Assembly: GCA_002633005.1 (NCBI GenBank)
Contig: NMRA01000016.1
Span: forward strand, 10,122 to 72,121
Origin: Phoronis australis
Taxonomy: Eukaryota; Phoronida; Phoronidae
DNA length: 62,000 bases
Direction of reading: 5' to 3'
The notes under the pieces were generated by a model. The model saw nothing but the letters and a program-made list of their open reading frames with translations. It was not told where the DNA came from and ran no database searches. The position numbers and the translations under genes were made by a program. This document shows positions 1 to 11,543 of the stretch, piece after piece (positions within the stretch are counted from its first letter, which is position 1; the number at the start of each line of letters is the position of its first letter).

Positions 1-57
1 TAATATTTGACAGATTTCTTCTTTTGTTATACTTGTAGTTCATTTGCTTGCCTGTAG

Positions 58-237
58 GTGTCCTTGGTAAATTGCTGCTCTCCTTTTCTGTGTATACCAA
101 TGGAAGCAAGTTGCTTGGTACCCATCAGACAGAGGGCGCTCTGCAATGTGTCAATGGAATACGATTCATAAGCATGACCTGGGTAATCTTGGGACATACT
201 TTGGCAATTTCTCCGTTCACATTTGTAAATATTATAG
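58..237 (+). CDS. NRF-6-like exon (first in window)
   Basis: The acceptor is cctgtag before 58 and the donor is GTAAGT at 238. It encodes from GVLGKLLLSFSVYTN through WVILGHT to FVNIIG. The exon ends in phase 1. The reading frame upstream is intronic, so this is an internal exon and not the gene start. Confidence 0.88.
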
Positions 238-3200
238 GTAAGTAGTGAGTCCTTAAGTTGAGTTGTGGTTGTTTTGAACTCTGCTCTAAAATTTGAAAAT
301 GTTGAAAATAGTAATGGAGTTGTTAGGTAGTGTTGGAAAGAACTTACAGTGTCTTACTGTTTTTCACTGCGGGTTATTATGTTTGTTGAGCTGCCATCTC
401 TTTCCAGGCCTAGCAGCCATGCGTCATCTTAGTATGAGGACATTAGTTGATTTTGCAGATGTATTAGGTGGCAAAGATCAAAAGTTTGTTTCCGTGACAC
501 AACACGGGTTTTCTTCGCCATTACACTGCAGTGTTATTAGATGATAAATACACATAATCAGTGCATTCTTGATTGACATTATTCATCAAAAGTAGTGAGA
601 CATTTCATAGTGACCGGTTTCCAGTGTGGTGTCTTTTGCGTACCTTTAAACTTCAGTTGAGAAGTTTGAAGAAACACAGTCAAAGTAATGTTATGAAAGT
701 CGGTTTCGACATTTCCCTATAATGGAAGGGCTTTGTTTATGTTGTTTTGACAAAATTCTGTATCATGTACATAATTGTATTGCTCATTACAAAACAAGAA
801 CCCTGGTGGCATGTATAGATGATTTTTCATGACATCGTCAGCTGGCCACCTTGACCAATGTTGACCTATCTCAATTGAATCGCTTTATTCCTACTAAAAG
901 TTTAAACGAATGCATTCTTGATCAGGAAATTTTTTAGTCCAGTGTCACACGCTTACTTAATGTGATAATTGATTTCATGTTTCAAGGTGCAACAAACTAC
1001 ACTTCTGTGATATTTGTAACATGGTAGCAGACATCCCCTTGCCATTCCCAAATATCCGGACTCCAATCTTTGCTGCCTTTTGACTCATTACAGCGTTATC
1101 CTGTTGCTCCCAACTTGTTCGATTCTAGCCCAACAACAAGTTGGGAAGTTTACCCCTGTAGCCAATCTTACACGACTGATTAACTCCACTCTGGCATTTA
1201 GGGTTGGAGGGCTGGCTCTCTTTTGTCCGATAATTGCTCTAATCTCTAGTTAGTAAGATCATATTTATCCTGACTGGGTTGTGCTGCTAAAATAAAAGTT
1301 AAGTTATAACATATTTGAACATAAATCAATGCTATATCTGAAATCCTTGTCAAATGGTGATTATGTTTAGTTTTCGAATTGCCAAAATTGCCCAACTACA
1401 ACTGTAGTTATGACAATCTATTCTTTCCGAATGTACCATGAATTCCCTCTGGGTTTGACTGTGTTCACAGGTGGTCTGTTATATGCCTGGTAGGTAATTG
1501 GCCTGCCTGTTGTCATAACAGACAAAAGGCTTTTCTTGGCAGTTAACAAAGAAGCTAGATGTTATCACATGCTCACAACCATCTATGCCTGGTAAAGTCA
1601 CTGAACGGAAAAACGCCACCATGAAGGTAGTTTTTCATAGCTTTCTGTGAAATGTTTGTGAGGAAGGACTTAGCGATGCTTAAGTTTGCTGAATTGGAAA
1701 TGGACATTTTTCGAACAAGTCTACTGATATTCAGAAAGCTCTTTAAAAAATGGATAAGTTTGCATCGCCATTTTCAAATTGTTCTATATGTATTGTTGTC
1801 CTCTTCTTGCACTATCTTTATCTTATGCTCAGGAAATATGGGTGATCTTGGTGTTTACATAAAATGGTGGACATTCCAGGCCATCACCAATGCCACTGTC
1901 AGTGTGGATACATTTTTTCTTCTCAGGTGAGTGAAAAGGAAAAGATGAATAAAATGTTGTTTTGTTGATGTCTGAGTGTTTCCTAAATAAAGCCAGTACC
2001 AAAAATTGTCATCTTGATCTGAGAGGTGCACAACTTGGTCGTAAAGTGCCTTCGGGTGTCATCTTTAAAATCAATGGCCTCCGGGTGGAACCCTGTGTTT
2101 TGGTATTTTTTAAAATATGTCGTACCAACACTCCTGCACATTATGTATCATTAGATCACATAAAGTTCAACTATTGCTTGAACTGGATGACTCACCATTT
2201 CAAAGTTTGCAGGTCCGTGTGTTGTGTGCAGCCGTTGAAATGTGATAGTAATGAAGCTTGAACACTAGGGCTTTCCAAAGTGGAATCTTTCACCTTCTGA
2301 CTTCACTTTCGTTGATGATTGAAAGTCATCTTTTACGCATTATGTTGAACTTCGTTCAATTTTCCCACTGTTGTTGAAGCATAGACATGCTTCCATTGTT
2401 TGGTATTCTCTGGATTTTCATCAAATTAGCCTCTGATTTCCTTTTTGCTGTTTGTTTTAAACTACTGACAATAGTCTCTGTTTATAATGATTATCCAACC
2501 TGACCTGTTTCCCTATTGGTTGTAGTGGGCTATTAGTGGGCTACTTGGTTCTGAGAGAAATGGAGAAGAAGAACGGTTGTAACAGCATGGTGCGACACTG
2601 GGTCATGTATTATGTTCACCGATACATCAGGTTTGTGGTGCAATAGGGGTCACTGCATGTCTTGTTTCTACGAGCTTTGTTGTGGGTACTGTTTAATGTC
2701 TTGTTTTTGAATTTTGGCCCAGGGGAATTATTTGTCAAACACTGTTGAGTTTAAATTTACCAGTTGCCAAGAGGTAAATACCTGTAAGCTTTGAAAAAAA
2801 GCACAGACATGCTAAATGCCTTGTGGATGGCTACATCTTTTAAAAGTGTTTGTAACCAGTTTTGCTTCAAGTTTCTAAAGTCAGAAGCAAAGATAGGGTT
2901 TTGAGATTTTTTACTGTGGAGCCTTGTGACTGTAAGCGCGTTGTGTACTCTCATTTAGCGTGCTGATTGAACACTCACCACCTCCACACTACCTTGTGAA
3001 AGATGTACAGGTAAAGGGGCACAGCTGTGTCACCTGAGAGGTGTCGCCACTCACACATAATATTGCACTCTAATGTTTCATGCAAATGATGTTGATGCAC
3101 TGGTCATTGTAATTTCCGTTACAGACTGACCCCACCTTACATGTTGATACTGATGGTGTACAGCACTCTCTTGACATACACAAACAGTGGACCAATATGG

Positions 3201-6200
3201 CTTCCTGCCGATGTTAATTGCCCAAAGTACTGGTGGACCAATCTTCTCTACGTCAATAACTTTGTTCACTCAAAACAGGCAGAAATGGTAAATATTGTCG
3301 TCAGTTATTTTCATCGTGTCTGACAAAATTTTTCACCACAGTAAATGCCAAATTTAAACCAAGTTTTTCGACCACACATTGCATAGGACAGAGATTGTAA
3401 AATATTTTTGTTGCCTTGGAGCATTATGTCTGGCAGAGAAGGTTGATATTGTCAGTACTGCACAGGTCACAATGATTTGTGCAACTGGTGGGAGTTGAAT
3501 TAGAGAGTGGACATTGAGTAGCAGGAATGATAGCTGACTAGCCGGCTAATTATTGTTAAACCATATGGCTTTTGACAATGAAAACTCTTGAGTATAGTCT
3601 TATTCAGTGGTAACGAAGTTAATTGATCGCATGCAGATAATTTTTAAAAAATGCGCCTCGGCGTGTGGTGATAATTTACCACTTGGGCTGGTTTTTCTAC
3701 CCAAGTAATGATGTATTGGTGACTAAGCTAATGACTCTCGCATACAGTACAGCCACTGAATTTTTAGACTTCGTCCAGGCTACCTCACGCCTGGTCAGAC
3801 CGGAGCGCAACCGGAACACAGGCGTGACAGAAATCAGTCACGGTCGCTTCACGCCTACTCTCCGGGTAGTCCTCATGCTTACCTCCGGTTTAGTTAACGC
3901 CTTCCTCGCGCCTCGTTCACGCTTTCTTCGCGCCTCCGTCACGCTTACCTCACGCTTTCTTCACGCCTTCAGTAACTGTGGTAACCATGGTAGGGCACCG
4001 GGCTAATCAGTAAAAATAGATGTAACGTCTTGATTGCCTGTCATTTCGGTCAAGTTGCAAAGACATTATAGTATACTATAGAGTATCTTTGCAAGCGGTC
4101 ATCTATCACACTTGGGTTCCGACTAACTCTGTAATTCCACGTGTTGTTCATACAAACGTCTTCCTTCAGCTCGTCTTGTGTTACACTTACATGTACATGT
4201 TCAATTTACGACTTAAGAGCCAGTCCCATCAACGACAAGCCTGTACAGTAACCACGGTTAGTAAATACGAATAAACGCGACCCTGTGCCCAGAGTCATCT
4301 TTACATGGCTGTGGACTCCTTGAAACTTGTCACAGGCGGATTTAGTTAATTCGCCCTAAAAATAGCCTACAGTGCGCATCTTGTGAAGTATTGTGTCACT
4401 CCATAAATTTTTGCACCGCACTGGCGTACAGAAAATTTCAATAGGCCGCCCTTCTGACATACCCATCCCTTACTGCAAGCAAATGTTTTGACTTAAAAGT
4501 TCTGAATCCGTAGTGCAGTTCAATTATTTTTAGCCCCCTCCACGTAGTACATGCGTTTTGACTAAGTACACAGTATCCCCGGGGTACTTCTTCACTAAAA
4601 TAATAATAGCGGTCATCTGTTTGACTCATCAAATGCATGGGCATGGTCAGTTTTCTCCGTATGATGCCGGAACTTGGGATCAATATGCTCAGAATTGACA
4701 TGCTGTGCTCCTTCATATCGTGAAGGCAATTGAATAATTCCGCCTTGTACACACGTGTTAAGATTCTTTATTAGTTTATATAAAAAACAAATAATTATAT
4801 ATAAGTGAAAAGGAAAGTCCACAGGTCTGTTTTCTGAAGTGACTTAAGATTTGAGACGGACATTTTGGTCTTTTACTGCAAATGACGATTTCAAAAAAAA
4901 TTAAACCTCACATAAGCAAAAGTCTATGAGAATACACACATCACTGCTAGTTACTGATGTAATTTTAATAAATTACTTTATCATCTGCGATGCAGGTAAA
5001 CTCACACCTAACTCACGGTAAGCTCCGGGTACAGTCACGCTTAGGCTCACGCCAGCTGTCACGGTTGATTCACACCTCACTCTCCGGTCTGTCTCCGGTT
5101 ACGGTCACGGGTGGATAGACCGGAGAGACACCGGAGAGAATTCAGTGGCTGTACTGTAGGATTGCTTGCCTGGTCAGTGTCAGCTAGGCCACTAGTCACC
5201 AACTCATTGTTGATGGAAAATGTGTAATTTGTGCTGTGACTAAATTATGTTGGACATTGTTGTAAATATTTGATCAATGGCCAGCAGTATAATGCTAGCA
5301 GTATAATGCCAGCAGTATAATGCCAGCAGTATAATGCCAGCAGTATAATGCCAGCAGTATAATGCCAGCAGTATAATGCCAGCAGTATAATGCCAGCAGT
5401 ATAATGCCAGGTAGAGAAAGTAGGTGTTATTATAGTGCCAGGCACAGAATCGTGATATTGTCAATATCTCAATTGATTCACTTGTATGTTCATAATCAGT
5501 TGCAACTAGTTATCAGGCAAATTAAAAAGCCGATAATTCATGATTACATAGGTATGAAACTAAGCGAATAATATTCAAGCCATGCTACACATGGTTAAAC
5601 AGAGATGATACTGATTGAGTTCTGTATACTATTCAAGCCATGCTACACATGGTTAAACAGAGATGATACTGATTGAGTTCTGTAGTTCAAACTTAGAACA
5701 AAGTGTGTATTACAGTCGAGCAGTGACCATGGTAACTTATACATTGTTCTTTTCAGTTTAATCTCGTTTTCCAACTTTAAAATTCATCCTTTATTTCGGT
5801 TCTTAGTATTTCCTTAAAATTGTCCAGGGTGTGCAAACTATCCGTACCTAAAAGTTTTGACGTGTAATTTTCAAGTTTGTGCTGTAGCATGCCAGCATGT
5901 TTTATCAGACTAAGTTGATCTTGAGGGTAAATTTATGAAGCTAATCTTCATCCTTAATGTTAGATATGGTATTGAGTATCACACAAAGTATCATGCTTTA
6001 CTCTCATTGTTCACCAGATGTTCATGTCTCTCCTTGCAGTGCATGGGATGGTCATGGTACCTCGCCAATGACATGCAGTTCTACATTATAGCTCCCATCT
6101 TTCTCGTCCCTTTATTTTAGTAAGTGTCTTTAGACATTCTGTTTATACAATCTCAGTGAAAATTAGCAGTGTCATTTTGATACCTGCAAAATTTCCATCT

Positions 6201-9200
6201 CTGTCAGTTGCTTCTAATGTTAAGGACATCATTGTGAAACATAATTTTACATAGTTCTCTGGGAATCTTTGCATTTTCTTTTTTTTAACTTTGCTTTTTC
6301 TGGTTGTCTGGCTCACGGAATAACTTGAGATTGTAGGCGTTTACAAACTGAAGCCACCCAGTGCCCAACTAGAAATATACTGCATAGACGGCTTCAACTA
6401 GTGTCATCTTATTTAATTCCAATGTCTGTTATCATTTAGGAGTTGGTCACTTGGTGTTTTTGGGACAACATTTTTGTGTATATCTTAGACAACAGATGTG
6501 CTACTGGTTGGTCATGAATGTAGTTATTGATGGTCATAAATCAATACTATTTCTATCTGAAAGTAGATAATACACAAGGAGTTGTACCGTGGCACACATT
6601 AGACATAGTGGTTTTGGGGGAGGAGAGTGCCAAGAAGGCAATATTGAAATGCATGTAACGTCACCAGTCTCTATTCAGGGTTGACAGTCCATGTACTGCA
6701 CTAATCCGTACGGCTCATGTTGTTGTACTGCCCTGCTATGTAAATCAGCTTGTCACAAATTTACTACCAGTCTGCTTAAGCTTAGTAGCAAATGAGGTCA
6801 TGGAAATGAAAGGATATCATAAAAAGGCATAATGGTTATAATTAAATAGTTAATATTCCAGCATCAAAGTAATTTGGGCAACTAATTATCTTTAGATGAT
6901 TATAGTTTTCACACCTTTTGCGCACACTGAGAGGTTTTTTTTTAATCTAGCTTTCAGTTAATATGTTCGAAAGCAAATTAGCACATTAGAATGGGAGTGC
7001 CCCATGGCATGTAGAGACAGCATTTGCCTCAAATTCACTTGAAACCATTCCACAGTTTTAGTCTTGATTTCATGCAGTTCAAAGATTGTCTTTCTTTTTC
7101 AGTGACAAGCGGTTGGGTCCACTACTCGTATGGGTGGCTGCTCTTGGCAGTATGGTGACGGCGGCTGTGATATCAGGCGTCAACAAGTTGGGTCCGGGAG
7201 GCTCAGCACAGTAAGTGTTGCAGTGTTGTGTTCATGTGTTAGATGACCACATGAGAAGCTGGCAACTACCCATGTGGCAATAGTCAGACGACAGTCCCGC
7301 ATGACTTATAGGCATTCAGATAGCCGTGTGGGACTCTTTGGTAATGTTTCTGAATCAAGGATCAGATCTCTTAACATTTCCTTTTAAGTCATTTTAGCCT
7401 GAAAACATTAAAAATATATCATTATTTCTTGAAAAGGTGATTTTCAACAGGCTGCCTGTCATCCTTAGTATCGAACGTAGCCAATTACCTTATGGAACTA
7501 CATTGTTGATAATAAGCTTGTGAGTGGCCTGCTACCTTAAAGAACCAGGATGTTGTTCATTAACCTACCTGTAATGTAGTTGTTAATAATCCTGTGAGTA
7601 CCCAGTTACATGTATTCTTTTATCTTGGGAACCAACACTGTTGGTCATAAACCTGAGTACCCTGTTACCTTAAGTAACAACGTCGTTGATATTAAACCTG
7701 CCAGTAGCAAGTTATGTTAAAAGACAACATTGTTGGTCAGAAATCACCAAGTTAATGTATTACTAAGCCATCTGCCACTCAGTCTGCAAATTAAATATGA
7801 CCAAGTCGGAAAGTAGTTTGTAAAGCTTGTTGATGTAGTCTGGCTGTAGTGTTTGATGACAAAGTGTTTAACCCTTCTGTAGAGTCAGTCACCATATGTG
7901 TCTATGTTCTTGTTGCTAGGCCACCCATTGACTCATGGGATCTCCTCTATATTCACCCTTGGACACGACTGCCACCCTACATGGTCGGACTCTATGTTGG
8001 TTATGTGCTCTACAAAACAAAGTGTCGCATTAAAATACATTGGGTAGGTTGGCATTTTTGCTCTCCAGAGATGCTTTAGTATCGCCTTCTGTCACACTTC
8101 CAGCCCTTGAAGCTATCGAAATCCTGACCAGACCCAAATCCCTAGCTGCATTTAAAAACTCCAGACTGCACTCGCAAATTCCAGGTTGCAAATTACGCAG
8201 GACTTACGTTTGTATGTTAATTCCATGTTAGTGTCTGCCAGTTATAAAGAAAAGTGTACAAAAGTGCTGATATAAGTTGTAATTACCAAAATTGGTTACT
8301 GTGACTAATTGAGTGCCCCAAAATCTCCCCTAGCTCCTCGTTGTTCAGCCTTCAATTCTACACGCTCATGCTAGTGAGAACTGACATAGTGTTATTGCTT
8401 GAGAAGTTGCTTGATGTACAAAATAACCAGCTGTGTTGTGCCGACCTTCGACCCTGGTCTCAGTGAGCCATCTGTCAGTTTCTCCCCAAGTCCATATATA
8501 TTCTCTTATTTGAGTAAAGCACAATTACCGTTACAGTAGAAACCAATTTCACATTTTACTGTGGTAAGTTGAATTAAATTTTCTAACGTCCCTGCAACTC
8601 TGTTCTGAATGTGGCCATGTCTAATTATTATCACATTTACTGTGTGAAATAGATCATTTCAAATACTACAATCGTATTGTCGGCTTATCATCAAAGTCTT
8701 CTTGATGTTGTTTTCCTTTAATACTAGAATCATGTTCTATTAAACACAATCAATTTCTTGCCTGATCCTGCCAATTAAATTACCATGCAGGGTATGCTCA
8801 TAGTTTGACACTTAATACATTCATTTCTAAGCTTTTTCACTGCACTTATGTGTAAATGAATACCTAGTTCATGCACAAATCATCTGAACCCTAAAGTTTT
8901 GAAAATCATTTGGGTGGCATTAGAGTGTTCAATTGGTTATTGTCAGTGTCCAATTATTGCAGGCTGTTGCTGTGATTGGCTGGTGCCTAGCAGCCTTCTT
9001 CTGTTGCTCCACCCTGTATGGTCTATATGGACCAACCGCCAATGGTGACAAGTGGAGCTTGGGTGTGTCTGCGTTGTACAACTCCACCTACCGCTATGCT
9101 TGGTCACTAGGTGTAGCCTGGGTAATCTTCGCCTGCTGCACTGGATATGGAGGTAAATGAACCACCTTTTGCCTGTGGTCAGCCTTTATCATCATTGGAA

Positions 9201-11296
9201 GCATTTTTGGGGGATAGCTGTGGATATATTATGGTTCTGCAAGTTTGTTTTATCTTGTATGAGATGAGATAAATTTTGCTTCTTATTATTGTGAATGACA
9301 TTAAAAAGGTGTTGTGTTTATTCAAATTTATTCAAAAGTTAACACAAGAAAATTGTATTTTAATTATGTGCAATGTGTTGAGTAATTAATATGTCTATGA
9401 TGTGTGTTGCTGTCCAGTGTTCCTAATGTGAGCCAAGTTGTTTTGCTTTTGCTATACCACTGACGTAAATCATTAGACAATCAACCAAAATGCTTTGGTT
9501 CCAAATTTTACCAACTGGAAAATATCTGTAAGTTTTCAAACCCACTTCATGTATCATTATGATGTTGAGAGCTATCACTATGTGTTTCTAGGCTACGTCA
9601 ATACTTTGCTGTCCTGGAAGGCTCTCATACCTCTCAGCCGTCTCACATACTGTGCTTACCTAGCGCACCCTATGGTCATGATGTGGTACTATTACTCTCA
9701 GGAGGTCCTTATCGTGTTCACATTGCCCAATATAGTAAGTTTGTGTGGGATATTACCTACTAACAGAATAAGATGGGTCAGTAGTAAGTGTCTATCAGTG
9801 GTGTTGAGAATTATGGAATGGTTGAATTAAAATGAGCTGCAGATAAAACCAAAGGTTTTACTTGTTAAGGCAGGTTTCAGTATGCTAAATTGACTGTCTA
9901 AAGTAAATCATAGAATTCAGTAGCGTTACTGCTAATACTAAGGCCCAAAGTGAGGCACAGTTTCTACACGAGCACTCCTGGGTTATTAATAAGGGTGTCA
10001 TACCACAAGCCCACTCCATAACACAAGGGACTTGTGAATGAATCCTGATGTGACCATGTACTTTACTAAGAATGCATGACCCCCAACTCCTTAAGATTCC
10101 CCTAACCTCACCTAACTTGCCTGTGTGGCTCCAAATGTCTCCATTCAGCCAATTAGCTACTAAACTATAGAAATTTAACTTAGTAAAATACATATTTACT
10201 GATAGTAGAAAATGTCGATTTTGCTTTTATGCCAGTCTGCCATTGAGTGGGTCATGTGACCATGTCTGTTTTTGTAATATTTAGCACAAAACGATTGCAA
10301 ACCAACAGCGGCATTAAGCAGGTGACCAAATTTCATTTGATAATATGTTTGATATGAAATATTAAAACATGCTTCAGTTTCCTAAATCATCTTGTTTTTG
10401 TTCGATACAACTTAATTTTAATTTGTTTTCCAAAAATCATAAGAGTCATATTCATATTCATTCTCTTGCCAAAGTTGGTCATTTATCAAACAAATCTCAA
10501 ATTGTTTGGGAGAACAGAGGATAAAGAATCACATTAAAAAGTTTCATTTGAATCTGATTAGCCATTTTGAGATAAAATGCAAGTGTGAAGTTAACTCTTG
10601 GTCTAACATAATCTTTGTGAACCCAGGCTTCGCTGGCTTGTGTCATGTCATGTGTACACAGCAGAATTTTTCACTGTTTTGCAAAGCATCAAATTCCAGC
10701 GAGGTGGTTGACAGGATACTTGTCTGTCAAAAACCAGTGGAATACATAGACGCCTTGGCTTTCCAAACCCTTATGTCCCCATTGTAACTTGATGTACAAC
10801 GGTAAAAGTGTTCCCATCAGAATGACAAATGTCAAATGAATTTTAATGTAAAGTAGTGATTAGCATGGTGGCCGTGTATGACAACTGTGAGCCAAGCGCT
10901 TCATGGATGAGCTGCATTGTGGGTAACTAGCGCAGAGTCAGAGAGGGCGCTGTACTATTCCAGGGATTGGCTATTGCATCAATGTGACGTTCTTTGAAAT
11001 ATTTAAAAGCATGGTCACCTTTCACATCTTCACGGTTTGTTTGTTACTCACAAACTTAATTCCCAGTGTCTAATGCACCATATTTTGTGCCCATCTCTTT
11101 GTGGAGCCCACATCATTCGGATTCATTGTGTGTTCCATTATCTACAGTCATTATTACTATTTTCTTCTTTGTCTTTCAGATTTACTATTTCTTTGGTCAT
11201 CTAATTGCTGCTTATGCTGTGGCGTTCGTGGCATCATTGCTGTTTGAGTCACCGATACTGGGTGTGGAGAAAGTCTTGTTGGGACGATTCCGATGA
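58..11296 (+). CDS. Nose-resistant-to-fluoxetine-like (NRF-6) acyltransferase, 5'-partial gene
   Basis: Ten exons join in frame: 58-237, 1833-1926, 2526-2630, 3125-3287, 6040-6119, 7103-7210, 7920-8043, 8963-9152, 9592-9734 and 11180-11296. Together they give 1304 nt, about 434 codons. The product is the multi-pass acyltransferase-3 part of an NRF-6-type protein. Visible landmarks are SFSVYTN, GIRFISMTWVILGH (the His is the position conserved in acyltransferase-3 proteins), TVSVDTFFLL, DVNCPKYWWTNLLYVNN, WSWYLANDMQFY, the LPPYMVGLYVGY segment and LSRLTYCAYLAHP. These follow one another as expected in the family. The N-terminal secreted NRF domain and the start codon lie left of the window. 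Family members are implicated in lipid or yolk transport in nematodes, but the substrate here is unknown. No frameshift or stop interrupts the joined frame. The tail after the last membrane helix is very short, ending GRFR. Confidence 0.9.
238..1832 (+). other. NRF-6-like intron, with a dispersed-repeat copy
   Basis: No coding signal was recognised here. About 1128-1622 is one copy of a 490-bp repeat whose inverted partner lies at about 11544-12030. The remainder is AT-rich single-copy-looking sequence. Confidence 0.6.
1128..1622 (+). repeat. 490-bp dispersed repeat, copy 1 (inverted partner at 11.5-12.0 kb)
   Basis: Read forward, it starts near GCCCAACAACAAGTTGGG and ends near AAAGTCACTGAACGG. 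Read on the minus strand, 11544-12030 shows the same ordered blocks, for example AAGTTGGGAAGTTTACCCC, GAGGGC(T)GGCTCTCTTTTG and TATTCTTTCCGAAT. The two copies differ by scattered substitutions and indels. No coding capacity is visible. Confidence 0.75.
1833..1926 (+). CDS. NRF-6-like exon
   Basis: The acceptor is tgctcag and the donor is GTGAGT. It encodes NMGDLGVYIKWWTFQAITNA and then TVSVDTFFLL. It enters in phase 1 and leaves in phase 2. Confidence 0.88.
2526..2630 (+). CDS. NRF-6-like exon
   Basis: The acceptor is ggttgtag and the donor is GTTTGT (weak but GT). It encodes SGLLVGYLVLREMEKKNG, then a basic stretch with HWVMYYVHRYIR. Phase 2 is kept. Confidence 0.87.
3125..3287 (+). CDS. 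NRF-6-like exon
   Basis: The acceptor is gttacag and the donor is GTAAAT. It encodes RLTPPYMLILMVYSTLL and then DVNCPKYWWTNLLYVNN, a well conserved block of the family. It leaves in phase 0. Confidence 0.9.
3743..5158. mobile_element. 1.4-kb DNA transposon with terminal inverted repeats and TA flanks
   Basis: The left end reads TACAGTACAGCCACTGAATT and the right end (5139-5158) is its exact reverse complement. If the outer TA pairs are the target duplication, the terminal repeat begins CAGTACAGCC, as in Tc1/mariner-like elements with TA targets. Just inside both ends are GC-richer arrays of short motifs (TCACGCYT, TCCGGT and ACCGGAG). No transposase frame is visible in the AT-rich core, so this looks non-autonomous. 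It sits in the NRF-6-like intron between the exons at 3125-3287 and 6040-6119. Confidence 0.75.
5280..5410 (+). repeat. 14-bp minisatellite, about nine copies
   Basis: The unit CCAGCAGTATAATG is repeated head to tail about 9.3 times. The only clear variant is the second unit, which starts CTAG. Because 14 is not a multiple of 3, it opens long minus-strand reading frames in two registers that are repeat artefacts. Confidence 0.95.
5573..5684 (+). repeat. 58-bp tandem duplication
   Basis: The block beginning ATTCAAGCCATGCTACACAT at 5573 is repeated immediately at 5631 with no visible mismatch over about 54 bp. Such high identity suggests a recent duplication. Confidence 0.93.
6040..6119 (+). 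CDS. NRF-6-like exon
   Basis: The acceptor is tccttgcag and the donor is GTAAGT. It encodes CMGWSWYLANDMQFYIIAPI and then FLVPLFY, the family's typical W-Y-L-x-N-D-M-Q-F-Y block. It leaves in phase 2. Confidence 0.92.
6120..7102 (+). other. NRF-6-like intron, nothing recognised
   Basis: AT-rich sequence with no coding, RNA or repeat signal that I could support. It ends in a pyrimidine tract before the acceptor at 7102. Confidence 0.6.
7103..7210 (+). CDS. NRF-6-like exon
   Basis: The acceptor is ctttttcag and the donor is GTAAGT. It encodes YDKRLGPLLVWVAALGSMV and then TAAVISGVNKLGPGGSAQ, a membrane helix with a short loop. Phase 2 is kept. Confidence 0.88.
7211..7919 (+). other. NRF-6-like intron, loosely repeated ACCT/GTTG motifs
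   Basis: No gene is visible. Between about 7480 and 7720 short phrases such as CCTGTGAGTACCCAGTTAC and ACCTTAAGTAACAACG recur four or five times at 50-70 bp spacing. This looks like a decayed tandem repeat. Confidence 0.4.
7920..8043 (+). CDS. NRF-6-like exon
   Basis: The acceptor is ttgctag and the donor is GTAGGT. It encodes PPIDSWDLLYIHPWTRLPPY and then MVGLYVGYVLYKTKCRI. The R-x-x-P-Y-x-x-G-x-x-x-G-Y block is strongly conserved in the family. It leaves in phase 0. Confidence 0.93.
8044..8962 (+). other. NRF-6-like intron, nothing recognised
   Basis: No coding exon, RNA gene or clear repeat was recognised. The short open frame at 8040-8231 has no family signature and runs through the splice donor. 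Confidence 0.5.
8963..9152 (+). CDS. NRF-6-like exon
   Basis: The acceptor is ttattgcag and the donor is GTAAAT. It encodes AVAVIGWCLAAFFCCSTLYG, then SALYNSTYRYAWSLGVAWVI and FACCTGYG, two membrane helices. The Y-N-x-x-x-R-x-x-W-x-x-x-x-x-W pattern fits the family. It leaves in phase 1. Confidence 0.92.
9592..9734 (+). CDS. NRF-6-like exon
   Basis: The acceptor is gtttctag and the donor is GTAAGT. It encodes GYVNTLLSWKALIPLSRLTY and then CAYLAHPMVMMWYYYSQE. The L-S-x-L-T-Y-x-x-Y-L-x-H block is diagnostic of the family's C-terminal region. It leaves in phase 0. Confidence 0.93.
9735..11179 (+). other. Last NRF-6-like intron, nothing recognised
   Basis: About 1.4 kb with no supported gene. 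Open frames at 9885-10193 (minus) and 10506-10787 (plus) have no recognisable domain or splice context. Confidence 0.5.
11180..11296 (+). CDS. NRF-6-like terminal exon
   Basis: The acceptor is gtctttcag. It encodes IYYFFGHLIAAYAVAFVASL, then LFESPILGVEKVLLGRFR and the stop TGA at 11294-11296. The F-E-x-P-x-x-x-x-E-K block is the usual end of the acyltransferase domain. Confidence 0.92.
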   Translation: MYYFFGHLIAAYAVAFVASLLFESPILGVEKVLLGRFR

Positions 11297-11316
11297 CGCT
11301 GATCATTTAACTGTCC

Positions 11317-11322
11317 AATAAA
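11317..11322 (+). terminator. Polyadenylation signal AATAAA of the NRF-6-like gene
   Basis: AATAAA lies 21 nt after the stop codon, followed by a T/G-rich stretch. The resulting 3' UTR would be very short. A second AATAAA at 12530-12535 could serve a longer transcript that would include the inverted repeat copy. Confidence 0.6.
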
Positions 11323-11543
11323 CAGTTTCTTATTAGTCAGTGCTTGAAAATGGTTCATTCATTGATTGCTTCGTTGTGATGTTTAAGTCTACTCATTCCG
11401 ACATAAAAGGTTTTAGATTTGGAGAATATTTGTTGTGGTGTTCATGAAAACATTTTCAAAATCCCCTAGTAAAATATTAAACAACTAGCTTGGTAAATTT
11501 CATTCTTAAACTTTTTTTCTTTTCTTCTTCATGAGGAATCTTG

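Noticed and set aside
3665-4006. 113-codon plus-strand frame at the left end of the 3.7-5.2 kb transposon
   Set aside because: It is driven by the GC-rich subterminal motif array and shows no transposase motif.
5240-5464. Minus-strand frames of Cys-Trp-His-Tyr repeats
   Set aside because: They are translations of the 14-bp minisatellite in two registers, with no start context or conservation to suggest a protein.
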